DNA of 64,000 nt from Candidatus Gastranaerophilales bacterium (GCA_944323165.1 CALURK010000002.1:145474-209473); one strand, 5' to 3'; positions 26,147-35,364 are shown, counted from the stretch's first letter. The notes: generated by a model from the letters alone, not told the origin. Numbers and translations are program-made.

Positions 26147-27730
26147 TTACCCATTAAATGTTTTATATGATGCTTCGATGTTATCATTGATAACTTTTTC
26201 TACAGCTTCAATTTCTGTAGTAATCTGTGTTCTTTCGTTATCAAGTCTTTGAAGTTTTAATTCAAGGTTTCTATCTTCTTGTTGTATGATTTCTGTTTTA
26301 GCGTTAATTTCTTTATTCTTTTGATCATACAAGTAGGTTTCATATTCATATTCTGCATAAGCATCTTTATAAGCATCATTATCTGTTACAGTTGCTGCTT
26401 CAAGATTTACAGTTTCATATCTAGTAACTTTGCCATCTTCCACTATTGGTATACCAATTGAAACGATCCTGCCTGAAGAGTCAAATGTTAGCTTACATCC
26501 ACTATTTTCTGTAGCTTCGGTATATGTACCGTTCGAAACTAATGAAAATACTTCAACCCTTGCTTGACCAGTACCACTGGAAATCATTTGCTGTTGTTGT
26601 AAATCTGCGGTTTTTACAAAGCAAGGAACTTGTGTACCAGCTTCATTTTGTTGATAAAACATCTTAAAATCACGAAGAATAGCTGTTTCATCAGGTTTTC
26701 CGTTATCATTTCGATACTCTGGATATGAGTTTGCTATTGCTTCTAAAACTCCTTGGTAAGAAGAACTAAGCAGATCTTGCGATATAGCATAAGTTATATT
26801 TCCACCAACTGTTGTTCCTTGATTTGCCTTATCCGGATCATACTCACTATTCTTTAATTGTGTAGAACCGTCGCCATTAGGAGTTTCTTTATATATTTCT
26901 GTAACATCTCCGAAACTGTAAACTGTATTACCATTTGCATCTTTACCGACTTCTGTACAAGTTATCTGCTTTGCATATCCATTTTCATCTGTCGTAAAGA
27001 ATGTATAGCCACTTATTTGGTCGGCGTACAAACCACCTTCATAATAGGTTTTAGCGCTTTGGTTATATGTCCAGTCTTGTGTGCTTTCACTATCCCAATC
27101 GTAGTCAGGATCGGATTTCTTTACTTCACCAACTGTTGTCTGGATAAATACAAATTGTCCTGCACCAGCATTTTTTATAGCATCATCATAGTCTTTTGCT
27201 TGTATAAAATCACCATTATCGTTTTGATAATAATAATATCCATCATAGTCAGAAACTTCACCATTAACTCCGTGCATGATGCTTTGGTTATCATTGTTTA
27301 CTTCGTTAGATTGTAATTCATCGACATCTTCGTAATAAGTTACAGGAGTCGGTACTGTATAATTATTAATTTTGTTTACATAGTAGTACTCAGGTATGTT
27401 ATAAGATTCTACAGATTGGAAAGTACCACCTTTAATGCAAGCACCATTCTTTTGGTATTTTATTTCAACATTATATGTATCATCTTTTTCTGGAATAATA
27501 GATCCTAATGTGAATTCAGAATCACCAATCGTACCAGAATATTCGATGGTTTGGAAATCTGTTGTGGTTGGCGGGGTCGGAACTGTCATTGATAGCAAGC
27601 TGTTGTATAAAGCTGTTGCTTGTTGTGATAGTACTGTTCTTGCCTGGTTGATTTGTTGACCTTGATATTCAAGGTTAGATTGTCGTGCCTGTAAACTTAA
27701 CAATCTTGCTTGTGATGCTGACATTCCCAT
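26147..27730 (-). CDS. Large flagellin-like-layout orphan protein, sigma-28-like promoter
   Basis: This 527-residue protein has no Sec signal. The N-terminal helix (about 1-50, SASQARLLSLQARQSNLEYQ) and the C-terminal helix (about 465-520, charged heptads ending SYKTFNG) enclose an acidic, Tyr/Asn/Asp-rich, probably beta middle. Paired terminal helices around a variable centre are the general plan of flagellins and hook-associated proteins, but no family is recognised. AAAGGAG precedes the ATG. The upstream module (27773-27825) is shared with two other Sec-less proteins. I infer an exported surface or filament component. Confidence 0.7.
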   Translation of the reverse strand: MGMSASQARLLSLQARQSNLEYQGQQINQARTVLSQQATALYNSLLSMTVPTPPTTTDFQTIEYSGTIGDSEFTLGSIIPEKDDTYNVEIKYQKNGACIKGGTFQSVESYNIPEYYYVNKINNYTVPTPVTYYEDVDELQSNEVNNDNQSIMHGVNGEVSDYDGYYYYQNDNGDFIQAKDYDDAIKNAGAGQFVFIQTTVGEVKKSDPDYDWDSESTQDWTYNQSAKTYYEGGLYADQISGYTFFTTDENGYAKQITCTEVGKDANGNTVYSFGDVTEIYKETPNGDGSTQLKNSEYDPDKANQGTTVGGNITYAISQDLLSSSYQGVLEAIANSYPEYRNDNGKPDETAILRDFKMFYQQNEAGTQVPCFVKTADLQQQQMISSGTGQARVEVFSLVSNGTYTEATENSGCKLTFDSSGRIVSIGIPIVEDGKVTRYETVNLEAATVTDNDAYKDAYAEYEYETYLYDQKNKEINAKTEIIQQEDRNLELKLQRLDNERTQITTEIEAVEKVINDNIEASYKTFNG

Positions 27731-27772
27731 AATTGAGTTCTCCTTTTTCCTTGTTTCTTTCTATACTACCTA

Positions 27773-27825
27773 TTACGGCATTTTTTTATAAAAACTTTAG
27801 GAATTTTAATAATATTGTTACAAAA
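27773..27825 (-). promoter_or_regulatory. Sigma-28-like promoter plus TTGTAACAA element (copy B)
   Basis: On the minus strand TAAAGTTT (27799-27792), 11 bases, then TGCCGTAA (27780-27773). TTTTGTAACAA starts at 27825, 26 bases upstream of the -35. The core TTGTAACAA is a near-perfect palindrome (TTGT-A-ACAA). Spacing matches copies A and C. Confidence 0.85.
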
Positions 27826-27948
27826 GTTAATAATATACCTCTGAAACCCAGTAAAATCAGACTTTTTATTTTTACAGAATTTCTGCTTAATATTCTAAAA
27901 AGCCTGTATCCTTTCGTTGTTAAACTCTTAAAGCAAGGTTTTTTATTC

Positions 27949-27977
27949 TTGCGTAAACCCTTTTTTTAAGTTACAAT
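27949..27977 (+). promoter_or_regulatory. Sigma-70-type promoter of the ClpX-like zinc finger gene
   Basis: TTGCGT (27949-27954) and TACAAT (27972-27977) are separated by 17 bases, about 27 bases before a Shine-Dalgarno-led ATG at 28004. Confidence 0.55.
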
Positions 27978-28003
27978 CAGGTAGAAGAGGAGAGGTCTTA
28001 TAG

Positions 28004-28279
28004 ATGTCAGAAGAAAAAGTTATTAAATTGGGTCGTAGAAGTAAAAATAAAGCGCAAGAGAGCGAGTCAACTCATCATCACGAAGGAATACAAGAGCCTG
28101 TTTACTGCAGTTTTTGCGGAAGACCTAATACAGAAGTTATAAAGATGGTAAAAGGACCTGGGGTGAATATTTGCTCTGAATGTACTATGATTGCAGTACA
28201 ATACCTAATACTAAATGATAGAATGCTTTCTGCTGATGCTCAGCAAATCTTGGATGCATTTTGGGGTAAGTGTAAATAG
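28004..28279 (+). CDS. Stand-alone ClpX-type C4 zinc finger protein
   Basis: This 91-residue protein ends in a ClpX zinc-binding domain (C35, C38, C57, C60). The C-X2-C-X18-C-X2-C spacing is the same as in the clpX gene at 36111 (C9, C12, C31, C34), but there is no AAA+ ATPase. The first 30 residues are basic and polar, with a HHH. In ClpX this domain dimerises and docks adaptors and substrates, so a free copy could act as an adaptor, decoy or substrate selector for ClpXP. That is inference. AGGAGAGG precedes the ATG. It opens a co-directional run that ends in clpP-clpX. Confidence 0.8.
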   Translation: MSEEKVIKLGRRSKNKAQESESTHHHEGIQEPVYCSFCGRPNTEVIKMVKGPGVNICSECTMIAVQYLILNDRMLSADAQQILDAFWGKCK

Positions 28280-28335
28280 GTTTATTATAAATTTTCTGAA
28301 AAATAATATTAAATGTCCGTAAAAAGAGAGGTTAT

Positions 28336-29931
28336 ATGAATAAGATTCAAATAAAAGCAGAAATACTTGCTACTTTAACAGCTCTGATGACTTCTAGTCA
28401 GCCGCAAGCATCTTTAATTACTGATTTAAAAAATATAGAAGACAAAAAGACTGTTTTAGAGGTTTTGATAAGAGAGCTTGTCAGTGCAAGTGAACAAAAG
28501 GCTGTTTTGATATGCTGGCTTCTTATGGAACTTATTGATAAAGAAACTCTGAATAATGAATTATGGAATGTTATAAAAGCTCCTGAATTTAATGATCACG
28601 TAAAAATGATAGCATTCAATATGTTAAAGGATTTGGGTAATAAGATTGATTATGATGTCATAAGCGGATATTTTGAAAAATTTAACGAATTAATAAATAA
28701 AGAAACAAAGCAACTTTTGGAAACAGCTATTATGAATCCTGAGGCTCAGATTGATTTTATGGATTTTTTGAATGCTTTGGGTGATGAGGATAAGATCATA
28801 CTGATAAAGTCTTTGGAGGAAGATTATGCAAATGATGCTTTGGCTAATATTCTAATACCTGTCTTTTTATATTATATGGATTCAGACGTCGGTTTGACGG
28901 CTCTTGATATTTTGGGCAGAACAAAATCTCAGCTGGCATATCACGCATTGGAAAGTGCAATGACTTATGTTTCAGAAGATTTAAAAACAAAAATAAATAA
29001 AGCATTATCTGAGTTAAAGATGGGCGGGGTCAGAGTTGATAATACTATAGAGTTTTATCGTGAGATATTACGAGAGTCAAAGCCGTATAAAGTGTATACG
29101 TCATTCCCTGACGGACACGGTAATATGGCAATAATATTTTCTCGAATAAGAGCAAATAAGACGTTACAGTTTTTAGCTATAGTTATAAACGCAAGATATG
29201 GCATATTAGACTCGTTCGGATTTAACTCTATGACAGAGCAAGACTTTTATAAGATAGTTGATAAGTTTTATAATTACCAAGAAAAATATGAGATAAATGC
29301 GGGAGTTGCAAAATATTTGTTAGATCAGGCAGAAGAGAGCTCTCATATAAATGGTGAAACTATTCCTTATGAATATATATGCTGGCAAAGTATATTATTG
29401 GATATAGAGGCTGAGAAACCTGCAATATACTTGGAAAAACGAGAATTAAATCAAAAGGATGTAGATAAGCTGTGTCTGAGTGATTATGTGCAGAATTGGT
29501 TTTTTGATGAAATTACATCTGAGGAGTTTAAGAAATTTATAGACAAGTTGTCAGTAGAATTTAAGGCAAACAATTTTAGCGTAGATTTGGATAAATTTGT
29601 GGCGGATAACTTTGATAGTATATACAGTGCCCAAGAACTTGCTTATAAACTTGTAACATTCAATATGGCGGCTTATTTGAGAATGCTTAAAGGTGATAAG
29701 GAGATTGCAGAAATATTTTATTCGTTGGGTTCCAATTACAGCTTTTTAACTAATATTTTGCGCAAGAGTATTTATGAATATTATGTCGGAAAACGTTATA
29801 TTTTGAAAAATCAAAGAAAGGCATCAAGTATTTTTGAGAAGAAAACCCAGGGAAATTCAGACGATTTTAAGTTATTGCAACTGGATATGATAATATCGAG
29901 TATAGAAGCAAGGTGGGTTGATAATGCATAA
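28336..29931 (+). CDS. HEAT-repeat-like hypothetical protein
   Basis: This 531-residue soluble protein is mostly helical. Its N-terminal half shows HEAT-like paired helices (for example near residues 140-230). The C-terminal half, containing YTSFPDGHGNMAIIF, is not recognised. There is no signal peptide or membrane segment. GAGAGG supports the ATG. The stop overlaps the ruvX start by eight bases, which implies one operon with ruvX, the DUF1292 gene and the Clp-N protein. A scaffold role is possible but unproven. Confidence 0.75.
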   Translation: MNKIQIKAEILATLTALMTSSQPQASLITDLKNIEDKKTVLEVLIRELVSASEQKAVLICWLLMELIDKETLNNELWNVIKAPEFNDHVKMIAFNMLKDLGNKIDYDVISGYFEKFNELINKETKQLLETAIMNPEAQIDFMDFLNALGDEDKIILIKSLEEDYANDALANILIPVFLYYMDSDVGLTALDILGRTKSQLAYHALESAMTYVSEDLKTKINKALSELKMGGVRVDNTIEFYREILRESKPYKVYTSFPDGHGNMAIIFSRIRANKTLQFLAIVINARYGILDSFGFNSMTEQDFYKIVDKFYNYQEKYEINAGVAKYLLDQAEESSHINGETIPYEYICWQSILLDIEAEKPAIYLEKRELNQKDVDKLCLSDYVQNWFFDEITSEEFKKFIDKLSVEFKANNFSVDLDKFVADNFDSIYSAQELAYKLVTFNMAAYLRMLKGDKEIAEIFYSLGSNYSFLTNILRKSIYEYYVGKRYILKNQRKASSIFEKKTQGNSDDFKLLQLDMIISSIEARWVDNA

Positions 29932-30322
29932 AATAATGGCATTGGATGTTGGAACTAAGCGTATAGGTGTTGCATTAAGTGATTATTTGCAAGTTATAGC
30001 TGTTCCGTGTGTCTGTATTCAAAGAGAACCCGAGAATAAGGCTATTGAAGAGATTACGAAAATTGCGAAAGAAAATCGTGTAGAAAAAATTGTTGTAGGG
30101 GTTCCAATCAATATGGACGGGAGTTTGGGGTTTCAAGCTCAGAATTGTATAGATTTTTCACAAAAATTGCATGGTTTTGATATAATATTAGAGGATGAAC
30201 GTCTTACTTCGGAAGAAGCCGAGGAACGTTTAAAGGAGCGTAAAGTTGATTTTCGCAAAAATAAAGGACTTGTCGATATAGAAAGTGCTTGTATAATATT
30301 AGAACAGTATTTAGGGAAATGA
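29924..30322 (+). CDS. ruvX: RuvX/YqgF family RNase H-fold nuclease
   Basis: YqgF/RuvX acts as a Holliday-junction resolvase-like nuclease and in pre-16S rRNA 5' maturation. The 132-residue protein has the first catalytic Asp in ALDVGTKRIGVALSD (residues 6-20), the central VVGVPINMDGS, and LEDERLTSEEA with conserved acidic residues, then DIESACIILEQYL. AGGTGGG precedes the ATG at 29924; a TTG two codons earlier lies too close to it. It overlaps the upstream HEAT-like gene and touches the next start (ATGA). Confidence 0.93.
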   Translation: MHKIMALDVGTKRIGVALSDYLQVIAVPCVCIQREPENKAIEEITKIAKENRVEKIVVGVPINMDGSLGFQAQNCIDFSQKLHGFDIILEDERLTSEEAEERLKERKVDFRKNKGLVDIESACIILEQYLGK

Positions 30323-30324
30323 TT

Positions 30325-30609
30325 ATGAGTGATGAAATTAAAGAAACTGAACTGCAGTATGTAGAAATTTATGATGAAGACGGAAATGTTATAAAGTGTG
30401 AAATTTACGATATAGTAGATTTTGATGAAAAGACTTATGCTCTACTTCTACCTTTAACTGAAGACGAAAATGATGAGGATTCTGAAGTTATTGTTATGCA
30501 ATATGTAGAGGAGGGTGATGAAGGATATTTCCAAAACATAGATAATGATGAAGAATTCAAAAGAGTTTGTGAGTATATAGAGTCATTGAGTGAAGAAGAG
30601 GGTGAATAA
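30325..30609 (+). CDS. DUF1292 acidic protein (YrzB-like)
   Basis: This is a 94-residue, strongly acidic protein with the DUF1292 pattern (VEIYDEDGN near the N-terminus and YALLLPLT in the centre). It commonly neighbours ruvX (yrrK-yrzB in Firmicutes), and here it starts three bases after the ruvX stop. AGGGA lies about eight bases before the ATG; another ATG two codons upstream overlaps the ruvX stop. The family function is unknown, and the conserved pairing suggests a link to rRNA or DNA maintenance. Confidence 0.85.
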   Translation: MSDEIKETELQYVEIYDEDGNVIKCEIYDIVDFDEKTYALLLPLTEDENDEDSEVIVMQYVEEGDEGYFQNIDNDEEFKRVCEYIESLSEEEGE

Positions 30610-30611
30610 GT

Positions 30612-31964
30612 TTGTTTGAACGTTTTACTGAAAAAGCAGTTAATGTGGTTTGTGAAGCCCAAAATATCGCCCGCGAAATGGGATGTGAAGAAGTTCTCCC
30701 GGAACATCTTTTATTAGCCTTGGTTAAGGATGCAAAAGGGGTTTCCTTAAAGCTGTTTAGGATGTATAACGTTACTTATGATGCGGTTTTAAGCCAGGTA
30801 AATAATTATGTAAAAAAGACCTCTAGGCACATTGAAAACATACCATTTAGTCATTCTTTTAAGGATATTTTGAAACATACATTAGACTTGGCTGCAAAAT
30901 CAGGAAACACAAATATCCTGTTTGAACATATTTTTCTCACTGTTATAACGGAAAAAATTCCTAGCATACAAGAAATATTGAGCAGTTTTAATTTTGATAT
31001 ATATAACTCGAAAGATATCTTAACAAAGCTGGTACAAAAGAAGATAAAGCGTTTAGAGCATCCGGAAGCAGAGGAGGATGATGATAAGAATGCATCATTT
31101 GAATCTGTATATGAAGGTGAAGCACTTTCTGATGTTTTTGACAGAGCAGTTTCTAAACTTTCTGCGGCAGGATATGAGATTCTCGGTACTGAGCAGATAA
31201 TGTCATCAATTTTAGAATCATCAGATAGTGATTTGGTGAATACGATTAATAAATATGGCTTAAATTCTTTAAATTTTGAACAAAAGCTGGCAGAACAAAA
31301 ATCCAGATCATCTGAATATGCTGATAAAAAGATAATCTTCACTCCAAATGCGTTTTTGGTAATGAATTCTGCTTTACAGATAGCAAAAGAGTTGGGCTCA
31401 TCTGTTATAACTCCGGAACATATAGTTTTGAGTATACTAAAACTTAAACGCGGGTTAGCGTATGACATAATAAATTCTCTTGGTATAAATGGAGAAAAAA
31501 TGTCTGAAGATATTTTGCGTCCTATAGAGAAGCAAATGCCGGAAACTCTTACTATAATGAAATTGGCAAAAGAAGAAGCTAGAAGAATAGGTCGCAATAT
31601 TGTTGGTACTGAAATGTTTTTGCTAGGAATTATCGCAGAAGGAACAAGTGTTGCATTTGAAGTATTGAATGACCTTGAAATTACTATGAAGGACGCAAGG
31701 ATTGTTGTAGAAAATCTTGTAGGCTATGGTAATGAATACTTTGATAAAGAAATAACATTTACCAAAAGAGCAAAGAAGGTTTTGGAAAAAGCTTGGTTAT
31801 CGGCAAAAAAATCCAATAAGCAAAAAATAGAAGCCGTAGATTTGCTTTTAGCGATAATAGAAGAACCTGATTCATTAGCAATGAAGGCTCTAAACCAATT
31901 AGGAGTAGATGCTGTAGAAATTAAGCATGGTATACAGAGCAGAAGTAAAAATTTAAGTAAATAG
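30612..31964 (+). CDS. Tandem Clp N-domain protein without ATPase
   Basis: This 450-residue protein consists almost entirely of Clp-N (R-domain) repeats. I count six: about 1-54, 78-130, 170-217, 243-295, 313-358 and 380-432, which equals three double-repeat domains. The first (MFERFTEKAVNVVCEAQ) closely resembles the N-terminus of ClpC. No Walker motif or AAA+ module follows. In ClpC/ClpA these domains bind adaptors, substrates and, in ClpC, phospho-arginine. A free multi-copy form could be an adaptor or substrate reader, which is inference. The start is TTG with GAGGGTG upstream, two bases after the DUF1292 stop. Confidence 0.85.
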   Translation: MFERFTEKAVNVVCEAQNIAREMGCEEVLPEHLLLALVKDAKGVSLKLFRMYNVTYDAVLSQVNNYVKKTSRHIENIPFSHSFKDILKHTLDLAAKSGNTNILFEHIFLTVITEKIPSIQEILSSFNFDIYNSKDILTKLVQKKIKRLEHPEAEEDDDKNASFESVYEGEALSDVFDRAVSKLSAAGYEILGTEQIMSSILESSDSDLVNTINKYGLNSLNFEQKLAEQKSRSSEYADKKIIFTPNAFLVMNSALQIAKELGSSVITPEHIVLSILKLKRGLAYDIINSLGINGEKMSEDILRPIEKQMPETLTIMKLAKEEARRIGRNIVGTEMFLLGIIAEGTSVAFEVLNDLEITMKDARIVVENLVGYGNEYFDKEITFTKRAKKVLEKAWLSAKKSNKQKIEAVDLLLAIIEEPDSLAMKALNQLGVDAVEIKHGIQSRSKNLSK

Positions 31965-31973
31965 AGTAAAAAA

Positions 31974-33335
31974 ATGCAGGAAATTGTCTCAAAAGTTATT
32001 GAGTTTTTAAAGAAATACAATTTATACGATAAGACAATTGTAGTTGGTTTTTCGGGCGGGTATGATTCAATGTGCCTACTTGATATTCTTGCGGATATAA
32101 AAAATATGCCTGATTTCTACGACTTAAATGTAATAGCCGCTCATTTTAACCATAATTGGAGGGGAGAAGAGGCTCTAAGAGAACAAGAAGTTTGTAGAAT
32201 ATTTGCAAGTTCAAAAGGTTTTGAATTTTATACCAAAACAGCCCAAGGTAATATAAAAAAGACGGAAAATGATGCCAGAATAGCTCGTTATGAGTTTTTT
32301 GAAGAAGCAATGGACGAATATGATGCGGATGCTGTGTTTACTGCTCACAATTATGATGATAACGCTGAAACTGTTTTATATCGAATTGTCAAAGGAACTG
32401 GTGTAATGGGTTTAAGAGGAATTTCAGAAAAAAGAGATTGCTTTTACAGACCGTTATTGAAAGTAAAACGTTCTGAAATTCTTGATTATTGTAATTACAA
32501 AAATCTGTCACCCAATAATGATTCTTCTAATTCAAATACTATTTATAACAGGAATTACTTGCGTTTGAACGTTATTCCCTCTTTAGAGAAGATTAATGTA
32601 AATGTTAAAGATGCTGTAAATACTTTATCGGAAATAGCTAAAAGTGATAATGATATTATTGAAGAGTATTTAAATCCAATAAAATCCAGAGTTTTAAAAG
32701 AGTTAGGAAAGATTAATGCGAGTGAATATCGGGAACTTTCAAAACCTGTTAAAATGCGTATTTTGCACGAATTTATCCAAAGTTTAGATTTAGATTACGA
32801 TTATAGGAAAGTTTGTGAAATATACGATTTTATAGAGGAGAATATAAGGCAAAGAAATGGAAGTACGAAATCTCTTGCAACTGCACAATGGCTTTACGCA
32901 GATGAAAAAACGATAGAAGTAATTCCTGCCAAAAAAGATTTACACAAAGAAGTTAACAAAATGCTTGAGCTTGAAATAAAAGAAGAAGGTAAGTATTCTT
33001 ATGCTGATAAAGTTTTTGAAATAAAAAAGTTTGAGGATAAGGATTTGTTTGTCTTTCCGGCTTCCACATCCAGTTTTGCTTATGTAGATCTAACAGATAT
33101 AAAATACCCGCTTACAATAAGAACGCGAAGAGATGGCGATGTGATAAGTCCGTTTGGGATGACGGGCACAATGAAGCTCAAAAAGTTCTTAAATTCAAAA
33201 GGTGTTCCAAGACATTCCAGAGATAATTTGGTATTGTTGTGCTCAGAAGATGAAGTTCTGTGGGTAGTCGGGGTAGGATTGAGTAATAAAATTTCAGTAA
33301 AAGATAAGCCGACTCACGTTTTAGAATGTAAGTAG
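31974..33335 (+). CDS. tilS: tRNA(Ile)-lysidine synthase
   Basis: TilS converts C34 of tRNA-Ile(CAU) to lysidine so that it reads AUA. The 453-residue protein has the ATP-pyrophosphatase P-loop SGGYDS (27-32), the HFNHNWRGEEA block and TAHNYDDNAET, then the linker and C-terminal domains including TIRTRRDGDVISPFGMTG. It is nine bases after the Clp-N gene, with only a weak Shine-Dalgarno, and directly before hpt. The tilS-hpt pairing is conserved in many bacteria. Confidence 0.95.
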   Translation: MQEIVSKVIEFLKKYNLYDKTIVVGFSGGYDSMCLLDILADIKNMPDFYDLNVIAAHFNHNWRGEEALREQEVCRIFASSKGFEFYTKTAQGNIKKTENDARIARYEFFEEAMDEYDADAVFTAHNYDDNAETVLYRIVKGTGVMGLRGISEKRDCFYRPLLKVKRSEILDYCNYKNLSPNNDSSNSNTIYNRNYLRLNVIPSLEKINVNVKDAVNTLSEIAKSDNDIIEEYLNPIKSRVLKELGKINASEYRELSKPVKMRILHEFIQSLDLDYDYRKVCEIYDFIEENIRQRNGSTKSLATAQWLYADEKTIEVIPAKKDLHKEVNKMLELEIKEEGKYSYADKVFEIKKFEDKDLFVFPASTSSFAYVDLTDIKYPLTIRTRRDGDVISPFGMTGTMKLKKFLNSKGVPRHSRDNLVLLCSEDEVLWVVGVGLSNKISVKDKPTHVLECK

Positions 33336-33350
33336 GCTTTGGAGGTTTGC

Positions 33351-33881
33351 ATGATTACGGAAAAGGACCTGAAGTTGTTGTTTTCAGAAGATGATATTCA
33401 AGGGGCTATAAAAGCGCTTGGAGATAGAATAAATAATGATTATGGCAATGAAGAACTCTTTCTTGTCTGTGTACTAAAAGGGGCTGTAATGTTTATGGTT
33501 GATTTATCTAAGCATTTGAGGATGCCTCTCAGTATGGAATTTATACGTTTATCAAGCTACGGATCAGGCTTTACTTCTTCAGGAAAGGTTAATACCGTAG
33601 ATATTTCGCTTCCTGATTTGAATGGTAAGAATGTTTTAATAATAGAAGATATTATTGATACCGGGCATACTGCAAAATTTTTGGTGGATTTTATAAATCA
33701 TAATTTTAAGACAAAGTCTTTAAAATTCTGTTCTTTGTTGGATAAGAAAATAAAACGAGAAGTTGATATAGATCCTGATTATTATGGATTAGATGTTGCT
33801 GATAAATTCCTTGTGGGGTATGGGCTGGATTATGACGGATTTTACAGAAACCTGCCTTATATAGGTTATGTAGAAATGTAG
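33351..33881 (+). CDS. hpt: Hypoxanthine phosphoribosyltransferase
   Basis: Hpt salvages hypoxanthine and guanine to IMP and GMP using PRPP. The 176-residue length is normal. VLKGAVMFMVDL near the N-terminus, the flexible-loop region SSYGSG, and the PRPP-binding IIEDIIDTGHTA are diagnostic, with DKFLVGYGLDYDGFYRNLPYIG at the C-terminus. GGAGG five bases before the ATG at 33351 sets the start; an in-frame TTG 12 bases upstream precedes that signal. Confidence 0.95.
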   Translation: MITEKDLKLLFSEDDIQGAIKALGDRINNDYGNEELFLVCVLKGAVMFMVDLSKHLRMPLSMEFIRLSSYGSGFTSSGKVNTVDISLPDLNGKNVLIIEDIIDTGHTAKFLVDFINHNFKTKSLKFCSLLDKKIKREVDIDPDYYGLDVADKFLVGYGLDYDGFYRNLPYIGYVEM

Positions 33882-33898
33882 CAAGTTTTTGTTTAGGT

Positions 33899-33904
33899 TA
33901 TAAT
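33899..33904 (+). promoter_or_regulatory. -10 TATAAT before the flavodiiron gene
   Basis: A consensus -10 hexamer lies in the 57-base gap after hpt, 34 bases before the flavodiiron ATG, which has its own AAGGAG. No good -35 is seen. Confidence 0.45.
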
Positions 33905-33938
33905 ACACTTATAATATAAATAGCTAAGGAGTGTAGTT

Positions 33939-35144
33939 ATGCATAATGTAAGAAAAATTACAGAAGATATATTTTATTTGGGTTGTTCAGATAGAAAGCT
34001 TTCTCTTTTTGAGAGTGCTTATCCTGTAAAGGATGGAATGTCCTATAATTCTTATTTATTAAAAGACGAAAAGACTGTTCTTTTTGATACGGTGGATAAA
34101 GTTTGTGCAGAACAGTTTTATGAAAATCTTGATTTTGCACTAGAAAACAGGCAGCTAGATTATATAGTAGTTCAACATATGGAACCGGATCACTGTGCTC
34201 TTTTAGGCGAAGTCATAAAAAATCATCCAAATGTGAAAATTGTGTGTTCTCAAAAAACTGTAGGTATGATAAAACAGTTTTTTGATTTTGAGGTTGATTC
34301 ACGTGTAATTGTTGTAAAAGAAGGGGATACTTTAAATTGCGGTAAGCACGAGTTGCAGTTTATTATGGCACCTATGGTTCATTGGCCTGAGGTTATGGTA
34401 ACATACGATAAAAAAGATAAAATTCTGTTTACAGCAGATGCATTTGGAACTTTTGGTGCAATTAATGGCAACTTATTTGATGATGAAGTCGATTGGGAAA
34501 GAGATTACCTAGATGAAGCTAGAAGATATTATACAAATATTGTGGGAAAATATGGGCTTCAGGTACAAATGCTTTTGAAAAAGGTTTCTGCTTTTGATAT
34601 AAAAATGCTTTGCCCTCTTCACGGTTTATTGATAAGAAAAAATATAGGTCTGTTTATCAAAAAATATGATAAGTGGTCAAGTTATACCCCGGAAGAGAAC
34701 TCTGTATTAATAGCTTATTCTTCTGTTTATGGAGGAACAGAAAGTGCGGTAAACTTATTAGCATCAAAACTTGCGGATAAAGGTGTTAAACATATAAAAA
34801 TGTATGATGTTTCAATGACACATCCATCTTTTGTATTGTCGGATGCATTTAAATATTCTCATATAGTTCTGGCGACTACTACTTATAATGCTGGAATTTT
34901 TGAATCGATGGAAACATTCTTACACGTAATGCTTTCACATAATTTACAAAATAGAAAGTATGTGATTATTCAGAACGGTTCTTGGGCTCCGGCATGCGGT
35001 GGTCAAATTAGAGCAATTTTAGAAAAACTAAAAGGTTCTGAAATATTAGATGATTCTATATGTATAAAATCAACTTTGAAGAAAGACCAACTTGACCAGT
35101 TGGATAATGTTGTAAATACAATAGCAAAATCTTTAAATGTTTAG
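33939..35144 (+). CDS. Flavodiiron protein, O2/NO reductase
   Basis: This 401-residue enzyme reduces O2 to water (or NO to N2O) and protects anaerobes. The N-terminal metallo-beta-lactamase-like domain has the diiron motif H80-x-E82-x-D84-H85, and further ligands are expected in PMVHWPEVM and CPLHG. The C-terminal flavodoxin domain (about 255-400) starts IAYSSVYGGTES. A rubredoxin gene, its usual electron donor, follows after 27 bases. Together they form a compact oxygen-defence unit. Confidence 0.95.
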   Translation: MHNVRKITEDIFYLGCSDRKLSLFESAYPVKDGMSYNSYLLKDEKTVLFDTVDKVCAEQFYENLDFALENRQLDYIVVQHMEPDHCALLGEVIKNHPNVKIVCSQKTVGMIKQFFDFEVDSRVIVVKEGDTLNCGKHELQFIMAPMVHWPEVMVTYDKKDKILFTADAFGTFGAINGNLFDDEVDWERDYLDEARRYYTNIVGKYGLQVQMLLKKVSAFDIKMLCPLHGLLIRKNIGLFIKKYDKWSSYTPEENSVLIAYSSVYGGTESAVNLLASKLADKGVKHIKMYDVSMTHPSFVLSDAFKYSHIVLATTTYNAGIFESMETFLHVMLSHNLQNRKYVIIQNGSWAPACGGQIRAILEKLKGSEILDDSICIKSTLKKDQLDQLDNVVNTIAKSLNV

Positions 35145-35171
35145 TATTATAAAACTAAGGAGGAATTATCA

Positions 35172-35330
35172 ATGAAAAAATACGTATGCACAGTATGTCA
35201 CTATATTTATGATCCGGCAGTAGGAGATCCTGATAACGGAATAGAACCGGGTACAGAATTTAAAGATTTGCCTGCAGATTGGGTATGTCCTTTATGCTCA
35301 GTTGGTAAGGAAATGTTTGAAGAAGAATAA
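35172..35330 (+). CDS. Rubredoxin
   Basis: This 52-residue rubredoxin starts [15 protein letters not shown]. The Fe(Cys)4 site is formed by C6-X2-C9 and C39-X2-C42 ([10 protein letters not shown]). Rubredoxin passes electrons to the preceding flavodiiron protein. An AAGGAGG Shine-Dalgarno lies before the ATG, and a good terminator follows, so the pair forms one transcription unit. Confidence 0.97.
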   Translation: MKKYVCTVCHYIYDPAVGDPDNGIEPGTEFKDLPADWVCPLCSVGKEMFEEE

Positions 35331-35336
35331 AAAAAT

Positions 35337-35360
35337 AAAAGCTTCCAAATGGAAGCTTTT
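35337..35360 (+). terminator. Terminator after rubredoxin
   Basis: AAAAGCTTCC and GGAAGCTTTT pair perfectly around AAAT, so the stem ends in four T. It may work in both directions. Confidence 0.85.
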
Positions 35361-35364
35361 ATGC

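Noticed and set aside
30851..31597. Long open frame antisense to the Clp-N protein gene
   Set aside because: It has a Ser/Phe/Ile-rich composition typical of a shadow frame, no Shine-Dalgarno, and lies fully inside a gene with clear repeats.
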